Below are positions 44,354-52,021 of a stretch of DNA of 64,000 nt, piece after piece. The stretch is from Pseudomonas sp. BBP2017 (GTDB lineage Bacteria > Pseudomonadota > Gammaproteobacteria > Pseudomonadales > Pseudomonadaceae). Each line of letters starts with the position of its first letter. Positions within the stretch are counted from its first letter, which is position 1. The position numbers were made by a program, and so were the translations under genes. The notes beneath the pieces are model-generated. The model worked only from the letters and a program-made list of their open reading frames with translations. It was not told where the DNA came from and did not search any database. The DNA lies in assembly GCF_003024385.1 (NCBI RefSeq), contig NZ_PVZN01000003.1:274166-338165 (forward strand). Reading direction: 5' to 3'.

Positions 44354-44551
44354 CACTTGCCTCATCTGTCGTTCGATCCGCTGCGCTGTCTGTGGCGGCT
44401 TGGGATCGGTTGAATTTGGATGGCGGCAGATTAGGGGATGCACAAGGCTGGAAAAACCGTCGGCCAGACAAAATACTTTTGACTGAAAAGCACGAATCAC
44501 ATCTACATTATTGAAATAAAATCAGGTCCTCCCCCACCAGAGGTCGACCTC

Positions 44552-44878
44552 ATGAGCGAACCCTACGGCTTCATTCTCAAAGCCAAAACCCGCCCGGAAC
44601 AAGCCGAAGCCTTCGAAGCCCTGTTCCGCGCCTATGTCGAACCAAGCCGCGCCGAACCTGGCTGCATCGAGTACCACATGCTGCGCGACAAGGAAGATCC
44701 GAGCCTGTTCGTGTTCTACGAGATCTGGGCCAGCAAGGCCGCGTTGAACGTGCACTCGGCCCTGCCGCACATGCAAGCGTTCTTCGAAAAGCGCATGGAC
44801 TACCTGGAGCGCGATTTCGACATTCAACTGATCGAAATGCTCAGCCCGTCTTCGGCTAGCCATTGGCGCGATATCTGA
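44552..44878 (+). CDS. ABM-domain (YgiN-like) quinol monooxygenase family protein
   Basis: 108 residues forming one antibiotic-biosynthesis-monooxygenase domain (ferredoxin-like dimer): GFILKAKTRPEQAEAFEALF, EPGCIEYHMLRDKEDPSLFVFYEIW and HMQAFFEKRM. YgiN of E. coli oxidises quinols and is thought to cycle with MdaB. The divergent pairing with mdaB here supports the same partnership (inference). A promoter region of about 200 bases separates them. Confidence 0.85.
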   Translation: MSEPYGFILKAKTRPEQAEAFEALFRAYVEPSRAEPGCIEYHMLRDKEDPSLFVFYEIWASKAALNVHSALPHMQAFFEKRMDYLERDFDIQLIEMLSPSSASHWRDI

Positions 44879-44978
44879 GTAAGGCGCAGATCGAGCGCTC
44901 GACGTCGACCCCAGACAACTCCCCCGGTTAGATCAGACCTATGGTGACGGACCTCTCATAAGATCATCTGGAGCTGAC

Positions 44979-45323
44979 ATGTCCGACTTCATCACCGTTC
45001 TGCGCGACACCTGCCCTACCCCCGTGCTGAATGCGACCAAGTGGAAACGCATTGGCGGCGACCCGCACACGGTGAACCTCAATGCCTACCTGTCCGAGGA
45101 TGGCAGCAAGATCATGGGCACCTGGATCTGCACCCCGGGCAAGTTCGAAGTGAATTACGAGAAGTGGGAGTACTGCCATTTCCTCGACGGCTACTGCGTG
45201 ATCACCCCTGAAGGTGAGCAGCCGGTGCATCTGAAAGCGGGTGACGTGTTCGTCATCGAACCGGGGATGAAAGGCACCTGGGAGGTGGTGGAGACCGTGC
45301 GTAAATACTTCGTTTTTGCCTGA
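44979..45323 (+). CDS. Cupin-domain protein (DUF861 type)
   Basis: 114 residues, a single cupin barrel: GTWICTPGKFEVNYEKWEYCHFLDGYCVITPEG and LKAGDVFVIEPGMKGTWEVVE, as in DUF861 proteins related to ureidoglycine aminohydrolases. There is only one obvious acidic/His ligand set (E and H in KWEYCH), so metal binding is uncertain. The function is unknown. It lies 100 bases after the ABM gene and is followed by a REPIN. Confidence 0.8.
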   Translation: MSDFITVLRDTCPTPVLNATKWKRIGGDPHTVNLNAYLSEDGSKIMGTWICTPGKFEVNYEKWEYCHFLDGYCVITPEGEQPVHLKAGDVFVIEPGMKGTWEVVETVRKYFVFA

Positions 45324-45348
45324 CGACGTCAGGGCTGCTGCGCAGCCC

Positions 45349-45419
45349 ATCGCTGGCAAGGCCAGCTCCTACAGAATCAAGTGTGCGCAGTACCTGTAGG
45401 AGCCAGCCTTGCTGGCGAT
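45349..45419. repeat. REPIN of a second REP family
   Basis: Inverted copies (45349-45374 and 45394-45419) have the core GCTGGCAAGGCCAGC, distinct from the GCGGGCTTGCCCCGC family seen elsewhere in the window, but share the outer arm CTCCTACAG/CTGTAGGAG. It ends six bases before the mmsB stop. Confidence 0.85.
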
Positions 45420-45425
45420 GCACTT

Positions 45426-46313
45426 TTACTCGGGCTTGCGATAGCCTTCGACAATCGCCGAGAAATCTTTACCGCCGTCACCGCGCAGGCTCATGGCCTG
45501 ATACAGCTGTTGCGCCACGGCACCGAGGATTACCGGCTGGTGCGCCTGGCGCGCCGCCTCGGTTGCCAGGCCCAGGTCCTTGAGCATCAGTTCGGCACCA
45601 AAGCCGCCGGTGTAGCCTCGCGAGGCCGGAGCGGTTTCGATGATGCCCGGCCACGGGTTGTAGGTGTCCGAACTCCAGCAACGCCCGGTGGAGCTGTTGA
45701 TGATGCCCGCCAGCACTTTGGTGTCGATGCCCAGGGCATTGCCCAGGGCCATGGCTTCCGACACGCCAATCATCGAGATGCCCAGCAACAGGTTGTTGCA
45801 GATCTTGGCGATCTGCCCGGTGCCCACCGCACCGCAATGCACAATGTTGCGGCCCATCTGCGCCAGCACTGGCTGCAGCGTGGCGAACAGTTCATCGCTG
45901 GCGCCGACCATGAAAGTCAGGGTGCCCGCCGCCGCACCACCGGTGCCACCGGACACCGGCGCATCGGCCAGGTCCACGCCCTGCTTCGCTGCGGCCGCCG
46001 AGACATCACGGGCGGTCTGCGGATCAATCGTGCTGCAGTCGACCACTGGCGTACCGGCACGAACACCGGCCAGTACACCGTCTTCGTTCAGGTACACACC
46101 CCGCACATGAGCGGCGGCTGGCAGCATAGTGATGACCATGTCGCTGTGCTGCGCGGCATCGCGCGGCGAACTGCTGATCGTCCCACCGAGCTCGGCAAGC
46201 TCGGCCAGTACGGTCTTGTTCAGGTCGAACAGCTGCAGTTGATGCCCGGCCTTGATCAGGTTGCGCGCCATCGGCGCGCCCATGTTGCCCAGACCGATAA
46301 ATGCAATACGCAT
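45426..46313 (-). CDS. mmsB: 3-hydroxyisobutyrate dehydrogenase
   Basis: 295 residues. NAD site FIGLGNMGAPMARNLIKAGH, substrate motif DAPVSGGTGGAAAGTLTFMVG, and the catalytic lysine in GTGQIAKICNN are present. It oxidises 3-hydroxyisobutyrate to methylmalonate semialdehyde in valine degradation. It begins ten bases after the mmsA stop, so the pair forms an operon in the order mmsA-mmsB. Confidence 0.95.
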   Translation of the reverse strand: MRIAFIGLGNMGAPMARNLIKAGHQLQLFDLNKTVLAELAELGGTISSSPRDAAQHSDMVITMLPAAAHVRGVYLNEDGVLAGVRAGTPVVDCSTIDPQTARDVSAAAAKQGVDLADAPVSGGTGGAAAGTLTFMVGASDELFATLQPVLAQMGRNIVHCGAVGTGQIAKICNNLLLGISMIGVSEAMALGNALGIDTKVLAGIINSSTGRCWSSDTYNPWPGIIETAPASRGYTGGFGAELMLKDLGLATEAARQAHQPVILGAVAQQLYQAMSLRGDGGKDFSAIVEGYRKPE

Positions 46314-46323
46314 GATGAGCTCC

Positions 46324-47850
46324 TTAGCGCAGGCTGATGGTGGTGTTCACACCGTCGTTGACGCTGTCATCATCAAACCAGCGGCTGGTGACAGTCTTGG
46401 TCTGAGTGTAGAACTGCACCACTTGCTTGCCGTACGGGCCCAGGTCGCCGAGCTTGGAGCCGCGGGAACCGGTGAAGCTGAAGAACGGAACCGGTACCGG
46501 AATCGGAATGTTGATACCGACCTGACCGACGTCGATTTCGTTCTGGAACTTGCGCGCTGCGGCGCCACTCTGGGTAAACAGGCCGGTGCCGTTACCGAAG
46601 GGGTTGCGGTTGACCAGGGCGATGGCCTCGTCGAACGTGTCGACTTCCAGCACCACCAACACCGGGCCGAAGATTTCCTGGGTGTAGATCTGCATGTCGG
46701 TGGTCACCCCGGAGAACAGGGTCGGGCCGACGAAGTTGCCTTGCTCGTAGCCTGGCACGCTTACATCACGACCATCGAGTTCAAGCTTGGCGCCTTCCTT
46801 GATCCCGCTTTCGATCAGGCCCAGCACACGTTCCTTGGCGCGTTTGGAAATCAGCGGGCCGACATCGGTGCCTGGCTCATTACCGGCATTGACCTTGAGG
46901 TTCGCCGCCAGTTCTTTCAGCTCCGGCAACCACTCACGGGCCTTGCCCACCAGTACCGCCACCGAGGTGGCCATGCAACGCTGACCGGCCGCGCCGAAGC
47001 CGGCACCGACCAGGGCATTGAGGGTCTGGGTACGGTTGGCATCAGGCAGCACCACCGCGTGGTTCTTCGCGCCCATCATCGACTGCACACGCTTGCCGTG
47101 CTGGCCGGCGAGGTTGTAGACATGGGTACCGACTTCAGTGGAACCGACAAAGGAAATTGCCTTGATGTCCGGGTGCGTGCACAAGGCATCGACCACCTGC
47201 TTGCCGCCGTGTACCACGTTCAGTACGCCGGCCGGCACACCGGCTTCCAGCGCCAGCTCCACCAGCATCATGGTCGACAGCGGATCCTGTTCGGACGGCT
47301 TGAGGACGAAGGTATTGCCGCAGACGATAGCCATCGGGAACATCCACAGCGGGATCATCGCCGGGAAGTTGAACGGGGTGATACCGGCGCAGACCCCGAT
47401 AGGTTGGCGCAGGGTGTAGGTATCGACACCACTGGCGACGTTCTCGGCGAACTCGCCCATCTTCAGGCTACCGATGCTGCAGGCGTGCTCGACTACTTCC
47501 AGGCCGCGGAAGATATCGCCTTCGGCGTCGGCAATGGTCTTGCCCTGCTCGGCGCTGAGGACCACGGCGATGCGTTTGGAGTGTTCACGGATCAAGGCTT
47601 GCAGCTTGAGCATGATGCGCATGCGCGCGCCGATCGGGGTGTCGCGCCAGGTTTGGAAGGCACGTTGGCCGGCGGCGATAGCAGCGTCGACTTCTTCGGC
47701 GGTGGCGAACGGCACGCGGGCGAGTACTTCTTGTGTGGCCGGGTTGACCACGTCGCGCCATTCGCTGGTTTTCGATTCGACCCACTGGCCGTCGATCAGC
47801 AGCTTGACCTGCTCGACCTTGGTCTGGCCGGGAGTAAGGGATGCGTTCAT
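46324..47850 (-). CDS. mmsA: Methylmalonate-semialdehyde dehydrogenase (CoA-acylating)
   Basis: 508 residues. Aldehyde dehydrogenase blocks are [31 protein letters not shown] and the catalytic Cys in [12 protein letters not shown]. It turns methylmalonate semialdehyde into propionyl-CoA with NAD and CoA in valine (and inositol) catabolism. The start at 47850 ([15 protein letters not shown]) has AGGAG 8 bases upstream; the 40 upstream open codons are Arg-rich and not coding. An AACAACAA motif just upstream suggests Crc/Hfq control. It is divergent from a LysR gene. Confidence 0.95.
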   Translation of the reverse strand: MNASLTPGQTKVEQVKLLIDGQWVESKTSEWRDVVNPATQEVLARVPFATAEEVDAAIAAGQRAFQTWRDTPIGARMRIMLKLQALIREHSKRIAVVLSAEQGKTIADAEGDIFRGLEVVEHACSIGSLKMGEFAENVASGVDTYTLRQPIGVCAGITPFNFPAMIPLWMFPMAIVCGNTFVLKPSEQDPLSTMMLVELALEAGVPAGVLNVVHGGKQVVDALCTHPDIKAISFVGSTEVGTHVYNLAGQHGKRVQSMMGAKNHAVVLPDANRTQTLNALVGAGFGAAGQRCMATSVAVLVGKAREWLPELKELAANLKVNAGNEPGTDVGPLISKRAKERVLGLIESGIKEGAKLELDGRDVSVPGYEQGNFVGPTLFSGVTTDMQIYTQEIFGPVLVVLEVDTFDEAIALVNRNPFGNGTGLFTQSGAAARKFQNEIDVGQVGINIPIPVPVPFFSFTGSRGSKLGDLGPYGKQVVQFYTQTKTVTSRWFDDDSVNDGVNTTISLR

Positions 47851-47866
47851 GTGCGTTCTCCTGAAA

Positions 47867-47874
47867 TTGTTGTT
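47867..47874 (-). promoter_or_regulatory. Candidate Crc/Hfq site before mmsA
   Basis: On the mmsA strand AACAACAA matches AANAAYAA and lies five bases before the AGGAG ribosome site. Amino-acid catabolic genes are common Crc targets. Confidence 0.5.
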
Positions 47875-47987
47875 AGGGAGAGATCGACGTCGCCGGGGTA
47901 ACCTCGACGGACGCTTGGGTCTAGGGCTTGTTTTGGAGTATAGATGTGCAAAGATCCAATAAAAACGCACATAAAAGCCGGACCAAC

Positions 47988-48938
47988 ATGCAAAAAAACA
48001 TCACCTCTCTGGGCGCCTTGAACTGGGATGACCTGAAGTTCTTTCTCGAAGTGGCCCGCACCCGCAAGGCCAGCAGCGCAGCCAAACGCCTGGGGGTGGA
48101 CTACACCACGGTGTCACGGCGGATCAGCTCGCTGGAGCTGGCGCTGGGTACCTTGCTGTTCGAAAAGTCGCGGACCAACGGTTTTATCCTGACCGCCGAA
48201 GGCCAGCGCCTGCTCAGTTACGCCGAATCGATCGAAAGCACCCTGCACATGGCCTGCGAGCAGGTTTCAGGCTCCGGCGTGGCGCTTTCCGGGCATGTGC
48301 GCATGGGCTGTACCGAGGGCTTTGGCAGCTTCTTCGTCACGCCGCAGCTGAGCCACTTCGTCGATGCCTATCCGGCCATTTCCGTGGACATCCTGCCGCT
48401 GCCACACTTCATCAGCCTGTCAAAGCGCGAAGCAGACATCGTCATCGCCCTGGAGCGCCCGGAACATGGGCCGTATGTGTGCTGCAAGCTATGCGACTAC
48501 CGCCTGCGCCTGTACGCCACCCAAGGCTACCTGGACAGCCACGAACCGATCACCCGCAGCAGCGACCTGGCGCGTCATCAATTCATCAGTTACGTCGACG
48601 ACCTGGCCTTCAGCTCAGAGTTGCTGTACTTGGCCAATCTGATCCCGGCCGCCAGCGCCAACCTGCGCAGCACCAGCGTGATTGCCCAGTACGTCGCGGC
48701 TCAGCAGGGTCGAGGGTTGGCGATTCTGCCGTGCTTTCTGGCCGCGCAGGATCCGCGTCTGGTGGCGATTCTGCCTGAAGAGGTGGAGATTACCCGGCAG
48801 TTCTGGATGTACTGCCGCGAGGATTTGCGCAAGTTGAAGCGGATTACCCTGTTGTGGGATTACATCCGCGAGGTGACGGAGCTGAATGGCCCGTTGTTGC
48901 TGGGTGAGACGCGCACGATGGAATTTGCTCAGGACTGA
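47988..48938 (+). CDS. LysR-family regulator, probable controller of mmsAB
   Basis: 316 residues. [31 protein letters not shown], then the effector domain ([20 protein letters not shown]). It is transcribed away from mmsAB across a 137-base shared promoter region, the usual geometry for a LysR regulator and its target. P. aeruginosa controls mmsAB with an AraC-type MmsR, so this arrangement differs. The ATG at 47988 ([15 protein letters not shown]) lacks a strong ribosome site; an upstream in-frame start would add 20 residues. Confidence 0.85.
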   Translation: MQKNITSLGALNWDDLKFFLEVARTRKASSAAKRLGVDYTTVSRRISSLELALGTLLFEKSRTNGFILTAEGQRLLSYAESIESTLHMACEQVSGSGVALSGHVRMGCTEGFGSFFVTPQLSHFVDAYPAISVDILPLPHFISLSKREADIVIALERPEHGPYVCCKLCDYRLRLYATQGYLDSHEPITRSSDLARHQFISYVDDLAFSSELLYLANLIPAASANLRSTSVIAQYVAAQQGRGLAILPCFLAAQDPRLVAILPEEVEITRQFWMYCREDLRKLKRITLLWDYIREVTELNGPLLLGETRTMEFAQD

Positions 48939-48948
48939 CAATCCCGCA

Positions 48949-48979
48949 TCCTGCGGACGTAACCAGTACGTCCGCAGGA
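48949..48979. terminator. Perfect 12-base-arm hairpin between convergent genes
   Basis: TCCTGCGGACGT pairs exactly with ACGTCCGCAGGA over a 7-base loop. It sits 11 bases after the LysR stop and 14 before the DUF2846 stop. There is no T run, so termination is inferred from position. Confidence 0.6.
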
Positions 48980-48992
48980 CCGATTCAGAATT

Positions 48993-49442
48993 TTACCGAG
49001 AAGCAGCCAGCTCGCATTTTTGCAGATGCGCCTGACCAACCGCTTCAGGCACTTCCTCAAGGCTGGCCCCACCGACGAACACCCCCATCTTGATCGACTG
49101 ACGTACGTAGTAATTCTTGCCAGCTTCAGCTACCAGGGTGATCACGTTGTCGCTGAACTCGGACTCTGTGCCAAGCGTATGGCTGCCGGGGCTGATGAGT
49201 CGGTGGAAGTAGACCCGATTCGCGGTCTCACCAATCACCTTGCCATCTACTGTGACTGTCTTCTTCAAGCCCTGCCCGGCGAAGCTATCCCGGTAAATAT
49301 AGAGCCCGGCCTGGTCCGCAGGAGGTGCTGAGAAAGCCTTGAGCGCAACGTCTGCCTCTGGAGCGTCCATCGGTACGGAGGCGCATCCGGTGAGGATAGC
49401 GAAGCCAATGGCAGCACCAAACAGCTTCAAGTAGGTACGCAT
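48993..49442 (-). CDS. DUF2846-family lipoprotein
   Basis: 149 residues. A lipoprotein signal peptide ends at the lipobox LTGC (C20). The body has the DUF2846 pattern: GLYIYRDSFAGQGLKKTVTVDGKVIGETANRVYFH, GSHTLGTESEFSDNVITLVAEAGKNYYVRQ. Outer-membrane anchoring is likely; the function is unknown. The start at 49442 (MRTYLKLFGAAIG) was chosen for the signal peptide; 25 upstream codons are not supported. Confidence 0.85.
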   Translation of the reverse strand: MRTYLKLFGAAIGFAILTGCASVPMDAPEADVALKAFSAPPADQAGLYIYRDSFAGQGLKKTVTVDGKVIGETANRVYFHRLISPGSHTLGTESEFSDNVITLVAEAGKNYYVRQSIKMGVFVGGASLEEVPEAVGQAHLQKCELAASR

Positions 49443-49559
49443 GGGTAGTCCTTTTGTCGAGATCGGTATCGGGTTATGGAGGACGACTCCGAGTCGCCAT
49501 TGATGGCATTTTGCCATAACTCGATAATGCTATCGACCATTCACAAAGGGCTTCGCCGA

Positions 49560-50060
49560 TCAGTCGGAAGCGACCACGATAGCCACCCGGCGGTTTTCCA
49601 TGCGCCCGGCGCGGGTGTCATTGCTGGCCACCGGCTCGCGGCTGCCCAGCCCACGGGTTTCGACGTTTTCCGGGCGCATGCCAACGGCGGTCAGGACGTT
49701 GGCCACGCTCTTGGCTCGACGCAGCGACAGCTGCTCGTTATAGGCGTCCTTACCCGAGGCATCAGTATGACCATCCACCCGCACCCGCTGGATATCCACC
49801 GACAACAGCGACTTGCCGATACGCTCGACAATGCTCCGGCTCTCAGCGTTGAGCGAGTCCAGGTCGCTGCCAAACAACACCTTGCTCGACAGGCCGAACT
49901 CCCAGCCTTCGTCGGTCAAACGGAAACCTTGCTGCTGGAGCAGGGCAATCTGTTCAGCCGTCAGGCCTTTGGGCGGCACACTTTGGCAACCGCTCAGGGC
50001 CAGCAGCATCAGCGCCAGCCAGGCAAAGTGAAAGCGCAGGTATCGACTCAGGTGTGCCAC
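49560..50060 (-). CDS. yfiB: OmpA-like outer-membrane lipoprotein YfiB
   Basis: 166 residues. Lipobox LSGC (C25) and a C-terminal OmpA-like peptidoglycan-binding domain (HTDASGKDAYNEQLSLRRAKSVANVL, GLGSREPVASNDTRAGRMENRRV). In P. aeruginosa YfiB captures the periplasmic inhibitor YfiR at the outer membrane and so releases YfiN. It follows yfiN by three bases in the order yfiR-yfiN-yfiB. With yfiR broken here, its partner would be missing. Confidence 0.9.
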   Translation of the reverse strand: MAHLSRYLRFHFAWLALMLLALSGCQSVPPKGLTAEQIALLQQQGFRLTDEGWEFGLSSKVLFGSDLDSLNAESRSIVERIGKSLLSVDIQRVRVDGHTDASGKDAYNEQLSLRRAKSVANVLTAVGMRPENVETRGLGSREPVASNDTRAGRMENRRVAIVVASD

Positions 50061-50063
50061 GGC

Positions 50064-51335
50064 TCAGCTCCTGTTTTTTACTTGATGGGCAGAGCGCTCC
50101 GTCTCTGCCGTTTGCCACTGGCCACGGGTGTTGCGCTTGGCCTGATACATCGCCGTGTCGGCGGCATTCAACAAGTCGGACGGCGTCTGACCGTCATCCG
50201 GGAAGAAAGCGATGCCGACACTCAGGGAAGTGACGACGCTCTTCCCTTCTGCCAGACGAATAGGCAGACGCATGCTGGCAATGATTTTTTCAGCAATGCG
50301 TTGGGCATCTTCGCGGCTATGAAGTGGCGCCAGCAGCACGGCAAATTCATCACCGCCCAGGCGAGCCACCAGATCATTCTCGCGTAGCTGCGCACGCACG
50401 CGGGTGGCGACACTGACCAGCACATCATCGCCGGCCGAATGACCATGGCTGTCGTTGATGTCCTTGAAGTTGTCACTGTCGAGAAACAGCAGCGCCATAT
50501 GCTCCTGGTATTTGCTGGCATTACGTAGCGTACGGCTGAGTCGGCCTTCGAAAAAAGCCCGATTGGGCAGACCGGTCAAACTGTCATGACTAGCCTGGTG
50601 GGCGAGGCTTTCGTTTTCGCTCTGCAGATGGCTCTGCCAGCTTTCCAGTTCGTCGAGCAGGGCATTAAAGTCATTGCCCAGCTCGTTGAGCTCGGCGATC
50701 TGTGCCTCAGGCACACGGCGGTCAAAGCTGCGCTCGCGGCGCGCGGCGTGAGCCACCGTGGCCAGGCTGCGCAACGGGCCGACGATATCGCCGAACATTC
50801 GCCGTGACAGGTACAACGCGCCGACGGCGCTGAGTACGGTACAGAGGAGGATACCAGCCAGGCCACTGAGCAGGAAGCGCACCAGGCTACCGCCCTGCCC
50901 CACCAATTCGATATGACCGACCTGCTGCCCCTGATGCAGCACCGGCATGACGATCGGCTCTGCCAACAGGCTGCGCGCCACCTGCTGTTCCATCTGTGCG
51001 AGCAAGCTGTCGTCGCTGCGTTGCCAACGGGCGAGCAGTTGGTTGTTATCGTCGAACACCTTGGCATCGGCCACCTCTTCGGTAGACGCGATCAGCGCCA
51101 AGGCCTCATTGGCCGCGCTGCTGTCATTGAAGACCACGGCAGCTTCCACGGTGTAGTTGATCGAACGGGCGATCAAGTGCAGGTTGTGATTGGCATACAC
51201 GCGCAGCGCCAACACACCAAGCACGGTCAGGGCAACACCGGCCAAGCCCACCGCCAGCAAGGCCACACTCAAATGGCCACGCCCCAGCACTGCGCGCAGG
51301 GTCGGACGCTGACGCCCCCGGCCAAAGCCGATCAT
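50064..51335 (-). CDS. yfiN: Membrane diguanylate cyclase YfiN (TpbB)
   Basis: 423 residues. TM1 about 22-46, periplasmic PAS-like sensor, TM2 about 153-176, HAMP, then a GGDEF domain with intact GGDEF at 327-331 and an intact I-site RxxD at 318-321, five residues upstream. It makes c-di-GMP and is normally held off by YfiR binding the periplasmic domain. Its ATG overlaps the end of yfiR (ATGA). Since YfiR is frameshifted, YfiN activity would depend on product inhibition alone. Confidence 0.92.
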   Translation of the reverse strand: MIGFGRGRQRPTLRAVLGRGHLSVALLAVGLAGVALTVLGVLALRVYANHNLHLIARSINYTVEAAVVFNDSSAANEALALIASTEEVADAKVFDDNNQLLARWQRSDDSLLAQMEQQVARSLLAEPIVMPVLHQGQQVGHIELVGQGGSLVRFLLSGLAGILLCTVLSAVGALYLSRRMFGDIVGPLRSLATVAHAARRERSFDRRVPEAQIAELNELGNDFNALLDELESWQSHLQSENESLAHQASHDSLTGLPNRAFFEGRLSRTLRNASKYQEHMALLFLDSDNFKDINDSHGHSAGDDVLVSVATRVRAQLRENDLVARLGGDEFAVLLAPLHSREDAQRIAEKIIASMRLPIRLAEGKSVVTSLSVGIAFFPDDGQTPSDLLNAADTAMYQAKRNTRGQWQTAETERSAHQVKNRS

Positions 51336-51908
51336 GGCTGTGCCGCCCGTCGCCGCGACAACTGCAGCACCGAGGGGTGGATGCGCACGCCGCTACGGGC
51401 TACCGAATCAAGGTTGACCTCGAACGCCACCTGGCGGTCGCTGACCCGCAAGCAAAAAACACTCCCCACCGTGCAAGGGTCGTCGGCTTCGCTGATGCTC
51501 AACACCGGGTGACCACTGATAGCGCTGAACAATTGACTGCGTTTGTCCGGGCTCAGTTGGCCAAGATAGAGGGCATCGCACTCATTGGCGATGTGTGGGT
51601 CACCGGCCAACAAGCGCCGCACCAGTAGCGGTCGGCCGGTGGCTTGCGTGGTGCCCTTGACCAGATCATCTGGCATACTCGGTGGGGCCGAGCAGACACA
51701 AACGCAACTGTGCCGGCTCCACCGGCCAGCGGGCGTAGCTGAGAATGCCCAAGACCACCTGAGTCACGGCAGTGGCGCGTTGCTCGGCCAGGGTCGAGGT
51801 CGTTTTGGTCTCGGCAGAGGCCAGCGCGCCGAACAACAGCGGCAACGCAGCCATCAGCGAGCGCCCCCGACGGGTCACACGTCCCGGGGTCGGGGCGGCC
51901 ACTTTCAT
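51332..51908 (-). pseudogene. yfiR: Frameshifted yfiR (periplasmic repressor of YfiN)
   Basis: Two reading frames together spell one YfiR of about 190 residues. The first (51908 to 51666) gives a signal peptide (MAALPLLFGALASAET) and continues to LLGPTEYAR, then stops at TGA. The second (from about 51674 to 51332) continues the protein as DDLVKGTTQATGRPLLVRR to SGVRIHPSVLQLSRR, with the C-terminal disulfide pair CTVGSVFC. One extra base at 51671 (GCC-A-GATGAT on the coding strand) causes the shift. An ATG in the junction could restart a 114-residue fragment, but it would lack a signal peptide and stay in the cytoplasm. The yfiR-yfiN overlap and operon order are otherwise intact. Confidence 0.85.
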
Positions 51909-52021
51909 CAAGGAAATCTCTTACAACCCAGCGGGATAATGCCGCAACGATAGCACAGCGGCCGATTTCCCAGCGAGTGAGCAGGCCTCTGCCCATCCGG
52001 TAAAAGGCCGAATCGCCGTGT

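Noticed and set aside
46252..47901. A 549-codon open frame opposite mmsA
   Set aside because: The sense strand encodes a complete MmsA with its catalytic Cys; the antisense product has no family features.
42799..48938. Either LysR gene as PcaQ, the expected regulator of pcaHG
   Set aside because: One sits with mdaB/ggt and the other is divergent from mmsAB; neither neighbours pcaHG, and I see no PcaQ-type site in their own promoter regions.
51660..51680. Programmed ribosomal frameshift in yfiR
   Set aside because: There is no slippery heptamer or following pseudoknot at the junction, and intact yfiR genes in the genus are single frames. A mutation (or sequence error) explains it better.
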